5,174 nt of DNA from an uncultured bacterium (GTDB lineage: Bacteria > Auribacterota > Tritonobacteria > UBA1439). The position numbers and the translations under genes are program-made. Numbering within the stretch: position 1 is the first letter of the stretch; every line of letters begins with the position of its first letter. Shown piece after piece: positions 1-5,174 of the stretch. The notes beneath the pieces were generated by a model. That model was not told the DNA's origin and searched no databases. It saw only the letters and a program-made list of their open reading frames with translations. The DNA is taken from assembly GCA_937858775.1 (NCBI GenBank), contig CALLYX010000092.1:1-5174 (forward strand), read 5' to 3'.

Positions 1-1
1 G

Positions 2-6
2 GGAGG
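2..6 (+). promoter_or_regulatory. Shine-Dalgarno site of subunit A
   Basis: GGAGG with a 7-nt spacer to ATG 14. A second site, AGGAG at 21-25 with a 6-nt spacer to ATG 32, serves an alternative in-frame start, so the gene has two well-placed initiation sites 18 nt apart. Confidence 0.6.
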
Positions 7-13
7 GGGGCGA

Positions 14-1819
14 ATGAACGAGGAGAGGCGGATGGGGGGGGCGGGCGGCGGAAAGGTGATCGGCCGGGTGTGCCGGATCGTGGGGCCGCTCGTCCAGGCG
101 CGCGGCGTGCGCGACGCCCAGATGCTCGAGCTCGTCGAGGTCGGGAACGACCGCCTCGTCGGGGAGATCGTCCGCCTCGACGGGGAGAAGGCCTCAATCC
201 AGGTGTACGAGGACACCACCGGGATCCGCCCCGGCGAGGACGTCTACGGCTCCGGCATGCCGCTCTCCGTCGAGCTCGGGCCGGGCCTCCTCGGCGGCAT
301 CTTCGACGGCATCCAGCGCCCGCTCACCGTGATCCGCGAAACCGGCGGGCCGTACATCAGGCGCGGCATACATCTCTCGGCCCTCGACCGCGAACGGGCG
401 TGGCGCGTCTCGCCCCGGGCGAAGGCCGGGGACGCCGTCCGCGCCGGCGCGGTCATCGCCTCGCTCAGGGAGACGGAGTCCGTCGAGCACCTTGTCATGG
501 TCCCCCCGGGCGTCGAGGGGACCCTCTCCTCGGTCTCTCCCGAGGGGGAGTACCGGCTCGACGACGCCATCGCCGTCGTCTCCGGGGCGGGGGGGGAGCG
601 GAAGGTGACGCTCTGCCATCGCTGGCCGGTCAGGCGCGGAAGGCCGTACGCCCGGAAGCTCCCCCCCGGGGCGCTGCTCGTCACCGGGCAGCGCGTCATC
701 GACACCCTCTTCCCCCTGGCGAAGGGGGGGACCGTGGTGGTCCCGGGCGGGTTCGGCACCGGCAAGACGATGCTCCAGCACGCCATAGCGAAATGGTGCG
801 ACGCCGAGGTGATCATCTTCATCGGCTGCGGGGAACGCGGGAACGAAATGACCGACGTCCTCACCGAGTTCCCGAAGCTCGTCGACCCGCGCACCGGGCG
901 GCCGCTCATGGAGCGGACGATCATGATCGCCAACACCTCGAACATGCCCGTGGCGGCGCGCGAGGCGTCCATCTACACTGGGATCGCCCTCGCCGAGTAT
1001 TACCGCGACATGGGATACCACGTCGCGGTTATGGCGGATTCGACCTCGCGCTGGGCCGAGGCGCTGCGGGAGCTCTCGGGCAGGCTCGAGGAGCTTCCCG
1101 CGGACGAGGGTTTCCCCTCCTACCTCCCCACGCGCCTCGCGGAGTTCTACGAGCGGGGGGGCATGGTGACGACGCTCGGGGGGGGGGAGGGGTCGGTAAC
1201 GACGATCGGCTCCGTGTCGCCGCCGGGCGGCGATTTCTCCGAGCCGGTGACACAGCACTCCAAGCGTTTCGTCCGCGCCCTCTGGGTGCTCGACCGCCAG
1301 CTCGCGAACGCCCGGCATTACCCGGCGGTGAGCTGGCTCGACTCGTACAGCGAGTACGTCGACGAGATCTCCCCCTGGTGGGAGGCGCAGGGATTCCCGC
1401 AGTGGAAGGGGCTCCGCACCGAGATCATGGGGCTCCTCCAGCAGGAGAACCGCCTCCAGCAGGTCGTGAAGCTGGTGGGCCCGGACGTCCTCCCCGATTC
1501 GCAACGCATCGTTCTCGACACCTGCGCCATCTTCAAGAACTCGTTCCTCCAGCAGGATGTCTTCAGCCCCCTCGACTCGTACTCCCCCATCGGGAAGCAG
1601 TTGAAGATGCTCTCCCTTATCCTCTCCTTCTACCGCCTGGGGCTCCAGGCGATACAGAAGGGCGCGACGCTGGTGGCGGTGCGCGGGCTGAAGGTCCACC
1701 GGGAGATGATGCGGATGAGGCAGACGGTGCCGAACGACGACCTGTCGGCGCTCGACCGGATGGCGGCCGATCTCGAGCGGTCGATGGCGGAACTGGAGGC
1801 GCGCCATGGGCGGCGGTGA
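14..1819 (+). CDS. atpA: V/A-type ATP synthase/ATPase catalytic subunit A
   Basis: Catalytic subunit of the A3B3 head of a V/A-type ATPase, which couples ATP hydrolysis or synthesis to H+ or Na+ movement through the membrane sector. The 601 residues match the family length (about 580-600). Seen in order: N-terminal beta-barrel with IQVYEDTTG (62-70); the A-subunit-specific insert before the nucleotide-binding domain (about 115-205); P-loop GGFGTGKT (245-252, Lys251); GCGERGNEM (271-279) with the catalytic Glu274; Walker B and flanking VAVMADSTSRWAEA (337-350, Asp342); and SPPGGDFSEPVTQ (402-414). The C-terminal helical domain is complete. The P-loop has Thr249 where eukaryotic A subunits have the redox-sensitive Cys. 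The start at 14 has GGAGG at 2-6 with a 7-nt spacer. A second ATG at 32 (Met7) has AGGAG at 21-25 and would sit closer to the family N-terminus, so the start is uncertain by 18 nt. B follows 7 nt after the stop, or overlaps it. Confidence 0.97.
   Translation: MNEERRMGGAGGGKVIGRVCRIVGPLVQARGVRDAQMLELVEVGNDRLVGEIVRLDGEKASIQVYEDTTGIRPGEDVYGSGMPLSVELGPGLLGGIFDGIQRPLTVIRETGGPYIRRGIHLSALDRERAWRVSPRAKAGDAVRAGAVIASLRETESVEHLVMVPPGVEGTLSSVSPEGEYRLDDAIAVVSGAGGERKVTLCHRWPVRRGRPYARKLPPGALLVTGQRVIDTLFPLAKGGTVVVPGGFGTGKTMLQHAIAKWCDAEVIIFIGCGERGNEMTDVLTEFPKLVDPRTGRPLMERTIMIANTSNMPVAAREASIYTGIALAEYYRDMGYHVAVMADSTSRWAEALRELSGRLEELPADEGFPSYLPTRLAEFYERGGMVTTLGGGEGSVTTIGSVSPPGGDFSEPVTQHSKRFVRALWVLDRQLANARHYPAVSWLDSYSEYVDEISPWWEAQGFPQWKGLRTEIMGLLQQENRLQQVVKLVGPDVLPDSQRIVLDTCAIFKNSFLQQDVFSPLDSYSPIGKQLKMLSLILSFYRLGLQAIQKGATLVAVRGLKVHREMMRMRQTVPNDDLSALDRMAADLERSMAELEARHGRR
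1178..1187 (+). repeat. run of ten G within subunit A
   Basis: A ten-base G homopolymer encodes Leu-Gly-Gly-Gly around residues 388-391, just before GEGSVTTIG in the conserved core. Other G runs in the same gene are 8 nt at 34-41, 8 nt at 589-596, and 7 nt at 724-730 and 1155-1161. The reading frame is intact, because the protein keeps the family spacing on both sides. Confidence 0.9.
1795..1799 (+). promoter_or_regulatory. Shine-Dalgarno-like site inside the end of subunit A, for the longer subunit B start
   Basis: GGAGG with a 7-nt spacer to ATG 1806, inside the last codons of A. Using it would give a 467-residue B protein overlapping A by 14 nt. The competing site GGTGAG at 1815-1820 serves ATG 1827. 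The sequence alone does not decide between them. Similarity of the N-terminus to known B subunits favours 1827. Confidence 0.4.
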
Positions 1820-1826
1820 GCGGTCG

Positions 1827-3209
1827 ATGAACGCCAGGGAGTACCTGGGCGTCGGGGAGATCAATGGGCCCCTCGTGGTCGTCAGGGGGACCGGCCCGGT
1901 GGGCTACAACGAGCTCGCGGAGGTGCGCGGCCCGGACGGCCGCGCCCGCCTGGGCCTCATCCTCGAGTCGGCCGACGACCTCGTCGCGATGCAGATCTTC
2001 GAGGGGACGATGGGGCTCACCCTCCCGGAGACCCGTGTCCGCTTCTTCGGGAGGCCGCTCGAGATCCCGGTTTCGCACGAGATGCTCGGCCGGGTCTTCG
2101 ACGGCATCGGGCGGCCGCGCGACGGCAGCCCGGAGCCGATCGCCGAGACCTGCCTCGACGTGAACGGCCTCCCCATCAACCCGACGGCGCGCGAATACCC
2201 GCGGCAATTCATCCAGACGGGCATCTCCGCCATCGACGGCATGAACACCCTCATCCGCGGGCAGAAGCTCCCGATCTTCTCCGGGAGCGGCCTCCCGCAC
2301 AACCGCATCGCCGCCCAGATCACCTGCCAGGCAAGGATCCTCGGCGAGGAGTCCTCGTTCGGCATCGTCTTCGCGGCGATGGGGATCAAGTACGACACCG
2401 CGCGCTTCTTCATCGACAGCTTCGAGGAGAGCGGGGTGCTCGAGAACGTAGCCCTCTTCCTCAACCTGGCCGACGACCCCCCGGTGGAGCGGCTCATCAC
2501 CCCGCGGGCCGCCCTGACGCTCGCCGAGCACCTGGCGTTCACCGCCGGGATGCACGTGCTGGTCATCCTCACCGACATGTCGAACTACTGCGAGAGCCTG
2601 CGCGAGATCGGCACCGCGCGCGGCGACATCCCGAGCCGCAAAGGGTACCCCGGATACCTGTACAGCGACCTGGCCAGCATCTACGAGCGCGCCGGCATGC
2701 TGAGGGGCTGCCCGGGCTCGATCACGCAGATACCGATCCTGACGATGCCGAACGACGACATCACGCACCCGATCCCCGATCTCACCGGCTTCATCACGGA
2801 GGGGCAGATCGTCCTCGAACGCGAGCTCTTCCAGCGCGGGATCTACCCTCCGATCGCCGGTCTCCCGTCGCTCTCCCGCCTCATGAAAGACGGCATCGGC
2901 GAGGGGATGACGCGCGCGGACCACGCCCACCTCGCGAGCCAGCTCTTCGAGGCGTACGCCCACGTGAAGGACCTCCGGGCCCTCTCCTCGGTCATCGGGG
3001 AGGAGGAGATGAGCCCGCTCGACACCACCTTCCTGAAGTTCGGGAGGGAATTCGAGGAGAAGTTCCTCGGCCAGGGCGAGCGCGAGAACCGGTCGATAGC
3101 CCGGACCCTCGATCTCGGCTGGCGCGTCCTCTCAACGCTGCCGCGCGACGAGCTCCACCGGATGACGGAGGCGGAGTTGGACGCCCACTACAAGGGTAAC
3201 GGCCCGTAA
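1827..3209 (+). CDS. atpB: V/A-type ATP synthase/ATPase non-catalytic subunit B
   Basis: Non-catalytic subunit that alternates with A in the head and completes the nucleotide sites at the A/B interfaces. It is 460 residues from this start, the usual size. Numbered from here: IFEGTMGL (57-64) in the N-terminal barrel; EFIQTGIS-like QFIQTGISAID (127-137); FSGSGLPHN (151-159), which replaces a P-loop and shows that this is B rather than A; VLVILTDMSNYCE (244-256); GYPGYLYSDLA (273-283); HPIPDLTGFITEGQI (314-328); and PSLSRLM (347-353), whose Arg351 corresponds to the arginine finger of the Enterococcus hirae B subunit. I chose ATG 1827, preceded by GGTGAG at 1815-1820, because MNAREY aligns with the start of known B subunits as I recall them. 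ATG 1806, seven codons upstream, has a stronger site (GGAGG 1795-1799, 7-nt spacer) and would overlap the end of A by 14 nt. Both could be used. D starts 10 nt after the stop. Confidence 0.97.
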   Translation: MNAREYLGVGEINGPLVVVRGTGPVGYNELAEVRGPDGRARLGLILESADDLVAMQIFEGTMGLTLPETRVRFFGRPLEIPVSHEMLGRVFDGIGRPRDGSPEPIAETCLDVNGLPINPTAREYPRQFIQTGISAIDGMNTLIRGQKLPIFSGSGLPHNRIAAQITCQARILGEESSFGIVFAAMGIKYDTARFFIDSFEESGVLENVALFLNLADDPPVERLITPRAALTLAEHLAFTAGMHVLVILTDMSNYCESLREIGTARGDIPSRKGYPGYLYSDLASIYERAGMLRGCPGSITQIPILTMPNDDITHPIPDLTGFITEGQIVLERELFQRGIYPPIAGLPSLSRLMKDGIGEGMTRADHAHLASQLFEAYAHVKDLRALSSVIGEEEMSPLDTTFLKFGREFEEKFLGQGERENRSIARTLDLGWRVLSTLPRDELHRMTEAELDAHYKGNGP

Positions 3210-3219
3210 GGCGGGATCC

Positions 3220-3867
3220 ATGCCACGCTCTGCGATCGCACCGACCAAGTCCAACCTGATCAAGACGAAGACGGGCCTCGCCTTCGCCCGGGAGGGGCAC
3301 GAGCTTCTCACCAAGAAACGGGACATCCTCGTCACCGAACTCCTCAGCCTCATGGCCGCCGCCACCGACGCCCAGCGGCTCCTCGACGAGCAGCTCGCCG
3401 GGGCGTACGCCGCGCTCGACGAGGCCACGCTCGCCCTCGGCTCGCGCGGCGTCAGGGAGGCATCCTGGGCGGTCGGCCTCGCCGTCGAGACGAGCATCAC
3501 CGAGCGGAGGGTGATGGGGGTGAGCCTCCCGACCGTGCACTCGACCGCCCGCGGGACGCCGCCGTTCTACGCGCTGCCATCCACGAGCTTCTGGCTCGAC
3601 GAGGCCCAACGCCGTTTCTCGGAGGTCATTAAACGCCTGGACGACCTCGCCGGCATGCGCATCTCCGTCATACGGCTCGCGCGCGAGGTCAAGAAGAGTA
3701 TCCGGCGTGTCAACGCCCTCGAAAAAATCTATATCCCCGATTACGAAGACGTCCTAAAATATATCGTGGACTCCCTCGAGGAGTCGGATCGGGAGGCGTT
3801 TTTCATTCTAAAGCTGATCAAGGCGCGCCTCGAGCGCGCGGATGCCACACCGGGAGGGGACCGCTGA
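3220..3867 (+). CDS. atpD: V/A-type ATP synthase/ATPase subunit D (central rotor shaft)
   Basis: Coiled-coil central shaft that turns inside the A3B3 head and links it to the membrane rotor. It is 215 residues, normal for the family. Seen: the N-terminal signature APTKSNLIKTKTGLAFA (7-23) followed by GHELLTKKRDIL (26-37); long amphipathic helices at about 8-75 and 130-205, forming the antiparallel coiled coil; VMGVSLP (98-104) in the middle; RRVNALE (162-168), a hallmark of subunit D; and a C-terminal DREAFFILKLIK (190-201). It starts 10 nt after B and its stop lies 4 nt before the preferred Usp start, so it is part of the same transcription unit. The stretch coding for residues 168-195 is markedly AT-richer than the rest of the gene. 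That is partly forced by Lys, Ile, Tyr and Phe residues, but synonymous choices such as CTA, AAA and TAT also contribute. The ribosome-binding site is weak (AAGG at 3208-3211), consistent with translational coupling to B. Confidence 0.96.
   Translation: MPRSAIAPTKSNLIKTKTGLAFAREGHELLTKKRDILVTELLSLMAAATDAQRLLDEQLAGAYAALDEATLALGSRGVREASWAVGLAVETSITERRVMGVSLPTVHSTARGTPPFYALPSTSFWLDEAQRRFSEVIKRLDDLAGMRISVIRLAREVKKSIRRVNALEKIYIPDYEDVLKYIVDSLEESDREAFFILKLIKARLERADATPGGDR
3852..3860 (+). promoter_or_regulatory. Shine-Dalgarno site of the Usp gene
   Basis: GGGAGGGGA lies at the end of the subunit D gene, 11 nt before ATG 3872. The spacing is slightly long, but it is the only good site here. It decides for the start at 3872 over ATG 3842, which has no purine-rich site upstream. 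Confidence 0.55.
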
Positions 3868-3871
3868 TCCG

Positions 3872-4375
3872 ATGGCGAACGCCCGCGGCATCAAGAGGAT
3901 CCTGGTCAGCATCGGGGGCAACGAGCGCTCCCTGCTTACGGCCCAGTACGCGGTAGTGCTCGCCCGCCTGCTCGATGCGGAGCTGTACGCCATCTACGTG
4001 GTCGACACGAAAATCCTGAAAGACCTGCTCAAGGCGCGGATATTCATCCGGATGGAGGAGTTGAACTACGCGCGGGACTTCGAGGGGGACGGGAAGAGGT
4101 ACCTCGATTACGTGCGGGACCTGGCCGAGGCGAAGGGGGTCGCGGTCACGACGATTCTCGAGAAGGGGGAGGTCCACACGCTCGTCACCCAGAAGGCGCG
4201 CGAGATCGAGGCGGACATCCTGGTCATGGGCGAGCTCTTCAATCCCTCCTCGCGCCGGGATTGCTACTACGACGAGGGGGAGCGCATATTCCGGGGGGCG
4301 CGCTGCCCGGTCCTCGTGGTCAAGGGCGAGGAGAGGATCCGCGAGCTGTACGAGGGGCTCGAACCGGAGAAGTGA
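3872..4375 (+). CDS. universal stress protein (Usp/UspA) domain protein, probably non-ATP-binding
   Basis: Small soluble Usp-fold protein of 167 residues, a single domain. The fold is supported by the N-terminal strand IKRILVSIGG (7-16), the AQYAVVLARLLDAELYAIYVVD segment (24-45), ADILVMGE (114-121) and the closing strand CPVLVVK (145-151). The residues that bind ATP in UspFG/MJ0577-type proteins are not visible. The Asp after the first strand is Gly15, and the G-x2-G-x9-G-S/T loop is replaced by a stretch starting MGELFNPSSRRD (119-130). A charged segment at about 50-80 lies between the first beta-alpha-beta unit and the next helix. It therefore probably acts through dimerisation or partner binding rather than as an ATP sensor (inference). 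ATG 3872 was preferred because GGGAGGGGA lies at 3852-3860 and the protein then starts at the usual distance before the first strand. ATG 3842 would add ten residues, has no ribosome-binding site and would overlap D by 26 nt. Its position directly behind the ATPase suggests a related role, but target and function are unknown. Confidence 0.88.
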   Translation: MANARGIKRILVSIGGNERSLLTAQYAVVLARLLDAELYAIYVVDTKILKDLLKARIFIRMEELNYARDFEGDGKRYLDYVRDLAEAKGVAVTTILEKGEVHTLVTQKAREIEADILVMGELFNPSSRRDCYYDEGERIFRGARCPVLVVKGEERIRELYEGLEPEK

Positions 4376-4414
4376 CGAAAGCCGCCCCGCGAAAAACCAG
4401 GTGACAAAGGCGCC

Positions 4415-4434
4415 GGGCGGGCCGTCGGCCGCCC
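4415..4434 (+). other. GC-rich stem-loop in the Usp-EIIA gap
   Basis: The only sizeable intergenic gap, 4376-4483, contains GGGCGGGCC (4415-4423), loop GTC, and GGCCGCCC (4427-4434). These form an 8-bp stem with one bulged G. An outer GGCGC (4409-4413) can also pair with GCGCC (4447-4451). No T-tract follows, only CCCC and GCGC, so it is not a canonical intrinsic terminator. It may be a processing or attenuation element, or chance pairing in GC-rich DNA. No convincing -35/-10 promoter was seen in the gap. Confidence 0.3.
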
Positions 4435-4470
4435 CCCCGCGCATCAGCGCCGCGTCATCCGCCGCCACAA

Positions 4471-4476
4471 GAAAGG
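4471..4476 (+). promoter_or_regulatory. Shine-Dalgarno site of the EIIA gene
   Basis: GAAAGG with a 7-nt spacer to ATG 4484. It stands out in an otherwise C- and G-rich gap and supports independent initiation of EIIA. Confidence 0.55.
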
Positions 4477-4483
4477 CACGCAC

Positions 4484-4948
4484 ATGCTACTGACCGATCT
4501 GCTCACCCCGCGCCTGATCAAAATCGGGCTCCGCAGCCGCGACAAGCTCGGCATCGTCGAGGAACTCGTCGAGATCCTCGTAAACGCCGGGAAGGTCGCC
4601 GACCGCGGGCTTCTCGTGGAGGCGACCATGGCGCGCGAGGCCCAGGGGAGCACCGGCCTCGCCCGCGGGGTCGCCGTACCCCACTGCAAGACCGACGCCG
4701 TCCGCGAACTCACATGCTCCCTGGCGGTCTCGCCGTCGGATATAGATTTCGAGGCGATCGACGGAAAACCGTCCCACATCTTCTTCTTTCTCGCCGCCCC
4801 GCCGGGCATGTCAGGGCCCCACGTAAAGGCGCTCGCCAACATCGCCAAGCTCTCCGAAAACGACGCTTTCCTCGATGGCCTCCGCCTGGCCCCGACGCCG
4901 GAGGAGGCGTTCCGCATCATCTCCGAGGAAGAGACGCGCGCCGATTGA
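4484..4948 (+). CDS. PTS EIIA type-2 (PtsN/fructose-like) domain protein
   Basis: Single-domain EIIA protein of 154 residues, the usual size for a stand-alone PtsN or fructose/mannitol-type EIIA. Seen: the N-terminal LTDLLTPRLIKIGLRSRDK (3-21); the GSTGLARGVAVPH signature (55-67), with His67 as the expected phosphorylated residue; FFFLAAPPGMSGPHVKALA (100-118), where His113 matches the second active-site His of EIIA-Mtl (His65/His111 there); and the C-terminal EEAFRIISEEE helix (140-150). In PTS systems such proteins receive phosphate from HPr and either pass it to a sugar permease or, as EIIA-Ntr, bind regulatory targets such as potassium transporters. No EIIB or EIIC gene adjoins it here, so a regulatory role is more likely than sugar uptake (inference). 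The PHCKTDAV form resembles EIIA domains I associate with cation antiporters more than classical PtsN. Cys68 beside the active His is unusual. ATG 4484 has GAAAGG at 4471-4476 with a 7-nt spacer, and no other start codon lies in frame back to the Usp stop. Confidence 0.92.
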   Translation: MLLTDLLTPRLIKIGLRSRDKLGIVEELVEILVNAGKVADRGLLVEATMAREAQGSTGLARGVAVPHCKTDAVRELTCSLAVSPSDIDFEAIDGKPSHIFFFLAAPPGMSGPHVKALANIAKLSENDAFLDGLRLAPTPEEAFRIISEEETRAD

Positions 4949-4952
4949 CGCC

Positions 4953-5174
4953 ATGGCCGCACCGCCCTTCCATCTCCCGGGCGGCGCCGCGCGGGCGTGG
5001 CTCGCCCCCCTGCTGACGGCGCTCCTGTGCGCGGCGGGGCTCGCATGGTGGCGAAGCGCCGACACCCTTCCCCCCCTCGCCGACGAGGCGGAAGCGGGTG
5101 GAAACCCCGTCGAGCACGCACCGGGCCGCCCGCCGCTCTTTCAGCTCGCGGAAGATCTTCCGGCTCAGCCACAG
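4953..5174 (+). CDS. N-terminal part of an unrecognised membrane-anchored or exported protein (runs off the window)
   Basis: An open frame of 74 codons begins 4 nt after the EIIA stop and continues without a stop to the window edge, so the C-terminus is missing. It starts MAAPPFHLPGGAARAW and contains one hydrophobic segment, about residues 15-33 (WLAPLLTALLCAAGLAWW), preceded by Arg14. After this comes a Pro/Ala/Glu-rich, apparently extracytoplasmic or disordered stretch. This looks like a signal anchor or an uncleaved signal peptide. Cys26 lies in ALLC, which is not a valid lipobox because residue -1 is Leu. Third codon positions are strongly G/C, as in the neighbours, which supports real coding. 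There is no good ribosome-binding site (GAGGAAGAG at 4924-4932 is too distant), so translation may depend on coupling to EIIA. No family could be recognised from these residues. Confidence 0.6.
   Translation, partial: MAAPPFHLPGGAARAWLAPLLTALLCAAGLAWWRSADTLPPLADEAEAGGNPVEHAPGRPPLFQLAEDLPAQPQ

Noticed and set aside
70..1830. 586-codon plus-strand open frame overlapping subunit A
   Set aside because: A shifted-frame shadow, extremely Arg/Pro/Gly rich, with no domain. The real frame carries all catalytic motifs.
194..1864. 556-codon minus-strand open frame opposite subunit A
   Set aside because: Antisense shadow caused by strong G/C third positions. Its composition (Arg, His, Pro, Asp and Gly rich) resembles no protein, and the opposite strand encodes a complete, well-conserved subunit.
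1617..2963. 448-codon minus-strand open frame opposite subunit B
   Set aside because: Antisense shadow of a recognisable B subunit with no plausible domain.
14..3209. F-type alpha/beta subunits or flagellar/type III secretion ATPase (FliI-like)
   Set aside because: The long A-specific insert before the P-loop, GCGERGNEMTDVL, the P-loop-less FSGSGLPHN in B, and the adjacent subunit D with RRVNALE all indicate the V/A type.
4373..4375. TGA at the end of Usp as a selenocysteine codon
   Set aside because: No SECIS-like hairpin directly follows. The Usp domain is already complete before the TGA, and TGA serves as the stop of A, D and EIIA here too.
4415..4434. Hairpin as an intrinsic terminator
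   Set aside because: It is followed by C- and G-rich sequence rather than a T-tract.
4401..4493. Possible small GTG-initiated ORF in the Usp-EIIA gap
   Set aside because: No ribosome-binding site before the GTG, Pro/Ala/Ser-rich product, and it overlaps the EIIA start.
4444..5172. Minus-strand open frame opposite EIIA and the last ORF
   Set aside because: The plus strand carries a clear EIIA with its active-site histidines. The minus-strand product is low-complexity Arg/Pro/Ser sequence. A convergent gene would also conflict with the same-strand operon.
4953..5174. Lipoprotein signal peptide in the last ORF
   Set aside because: Cys26 is preceded by Leu at -1 (ALLC), which does not fit a lipobox.
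1..5174. CRISPR array, tRNA/rRNA, insertion sequence or prophage parts
   Set aside because: No spaced direct repeats, tRNA-like folds, transposase genes or terminal inverted repeats were seen. Nearly the whole window is occupied by housekeeping and regulatory coding sequence.

Overview
The window is GC-rich (roughly two thirds G+C by eye) bacterial DNA, with every recognisable gene on the plus strand and almost no space between genes. It holds the end of a V/A-type ATPase operon, with subunits A, B and D in that order, followed by three further genes that look co-directional and probably co-transcribed. These are a universal stress protein (Usp) domain protein, a PTS EIIA type-2 (PtsN/fructose-like) domain protein, and the start of an unrecognised N-terminally anchored protein that runs off the right edge.

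Layout: subunit A (catalytic) 14-1819; subunit B (non-catalytic) 1827-3209; subunit D (central rotor shaft) 3220-3867; Usp 3872-4375; a 108-nt gap with a GC-rich hairpin; EIIA 4484-4948; partial membrane-anchored ORF 4953-5174. The remaining V-ATPase genes (membrane I and K, peripheral-stalk E, and C, F) are not in the window. D is followed directly by Usp, so I and K are either upstream or elsewhere.

Organism: a bacterial-type V-ATPase in a high-GC genome, with A and B sequences resembling those of spirochaete, chlamydial/PVC and candidate-phylum (for example Omnitrophota-like) bacteria. This is a judgement from recalled family features, and no search could be run. An archaeon is less likely because of the PTS EIIA domain, the clear Shine-Dalgarno sites and the enterococcal-like B subunit.

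How the genes may work together: A and B form the A3B3 head that makes or hydrolyses ATP, and D is the shaft turning inside it. The Usp and EIIA domains are small regulatory modules often found next to or fused with cation transporters. Their position behind the ATPase suggests, but does not prove, a regulatory link between energy or phosphorylation state and ion pumping. The Usp has lost the usual ATP-binding residues, while the EIIA keeps its phospho-accepting histidine. This Usp-EIIA appendage is the most interesting part of the window.
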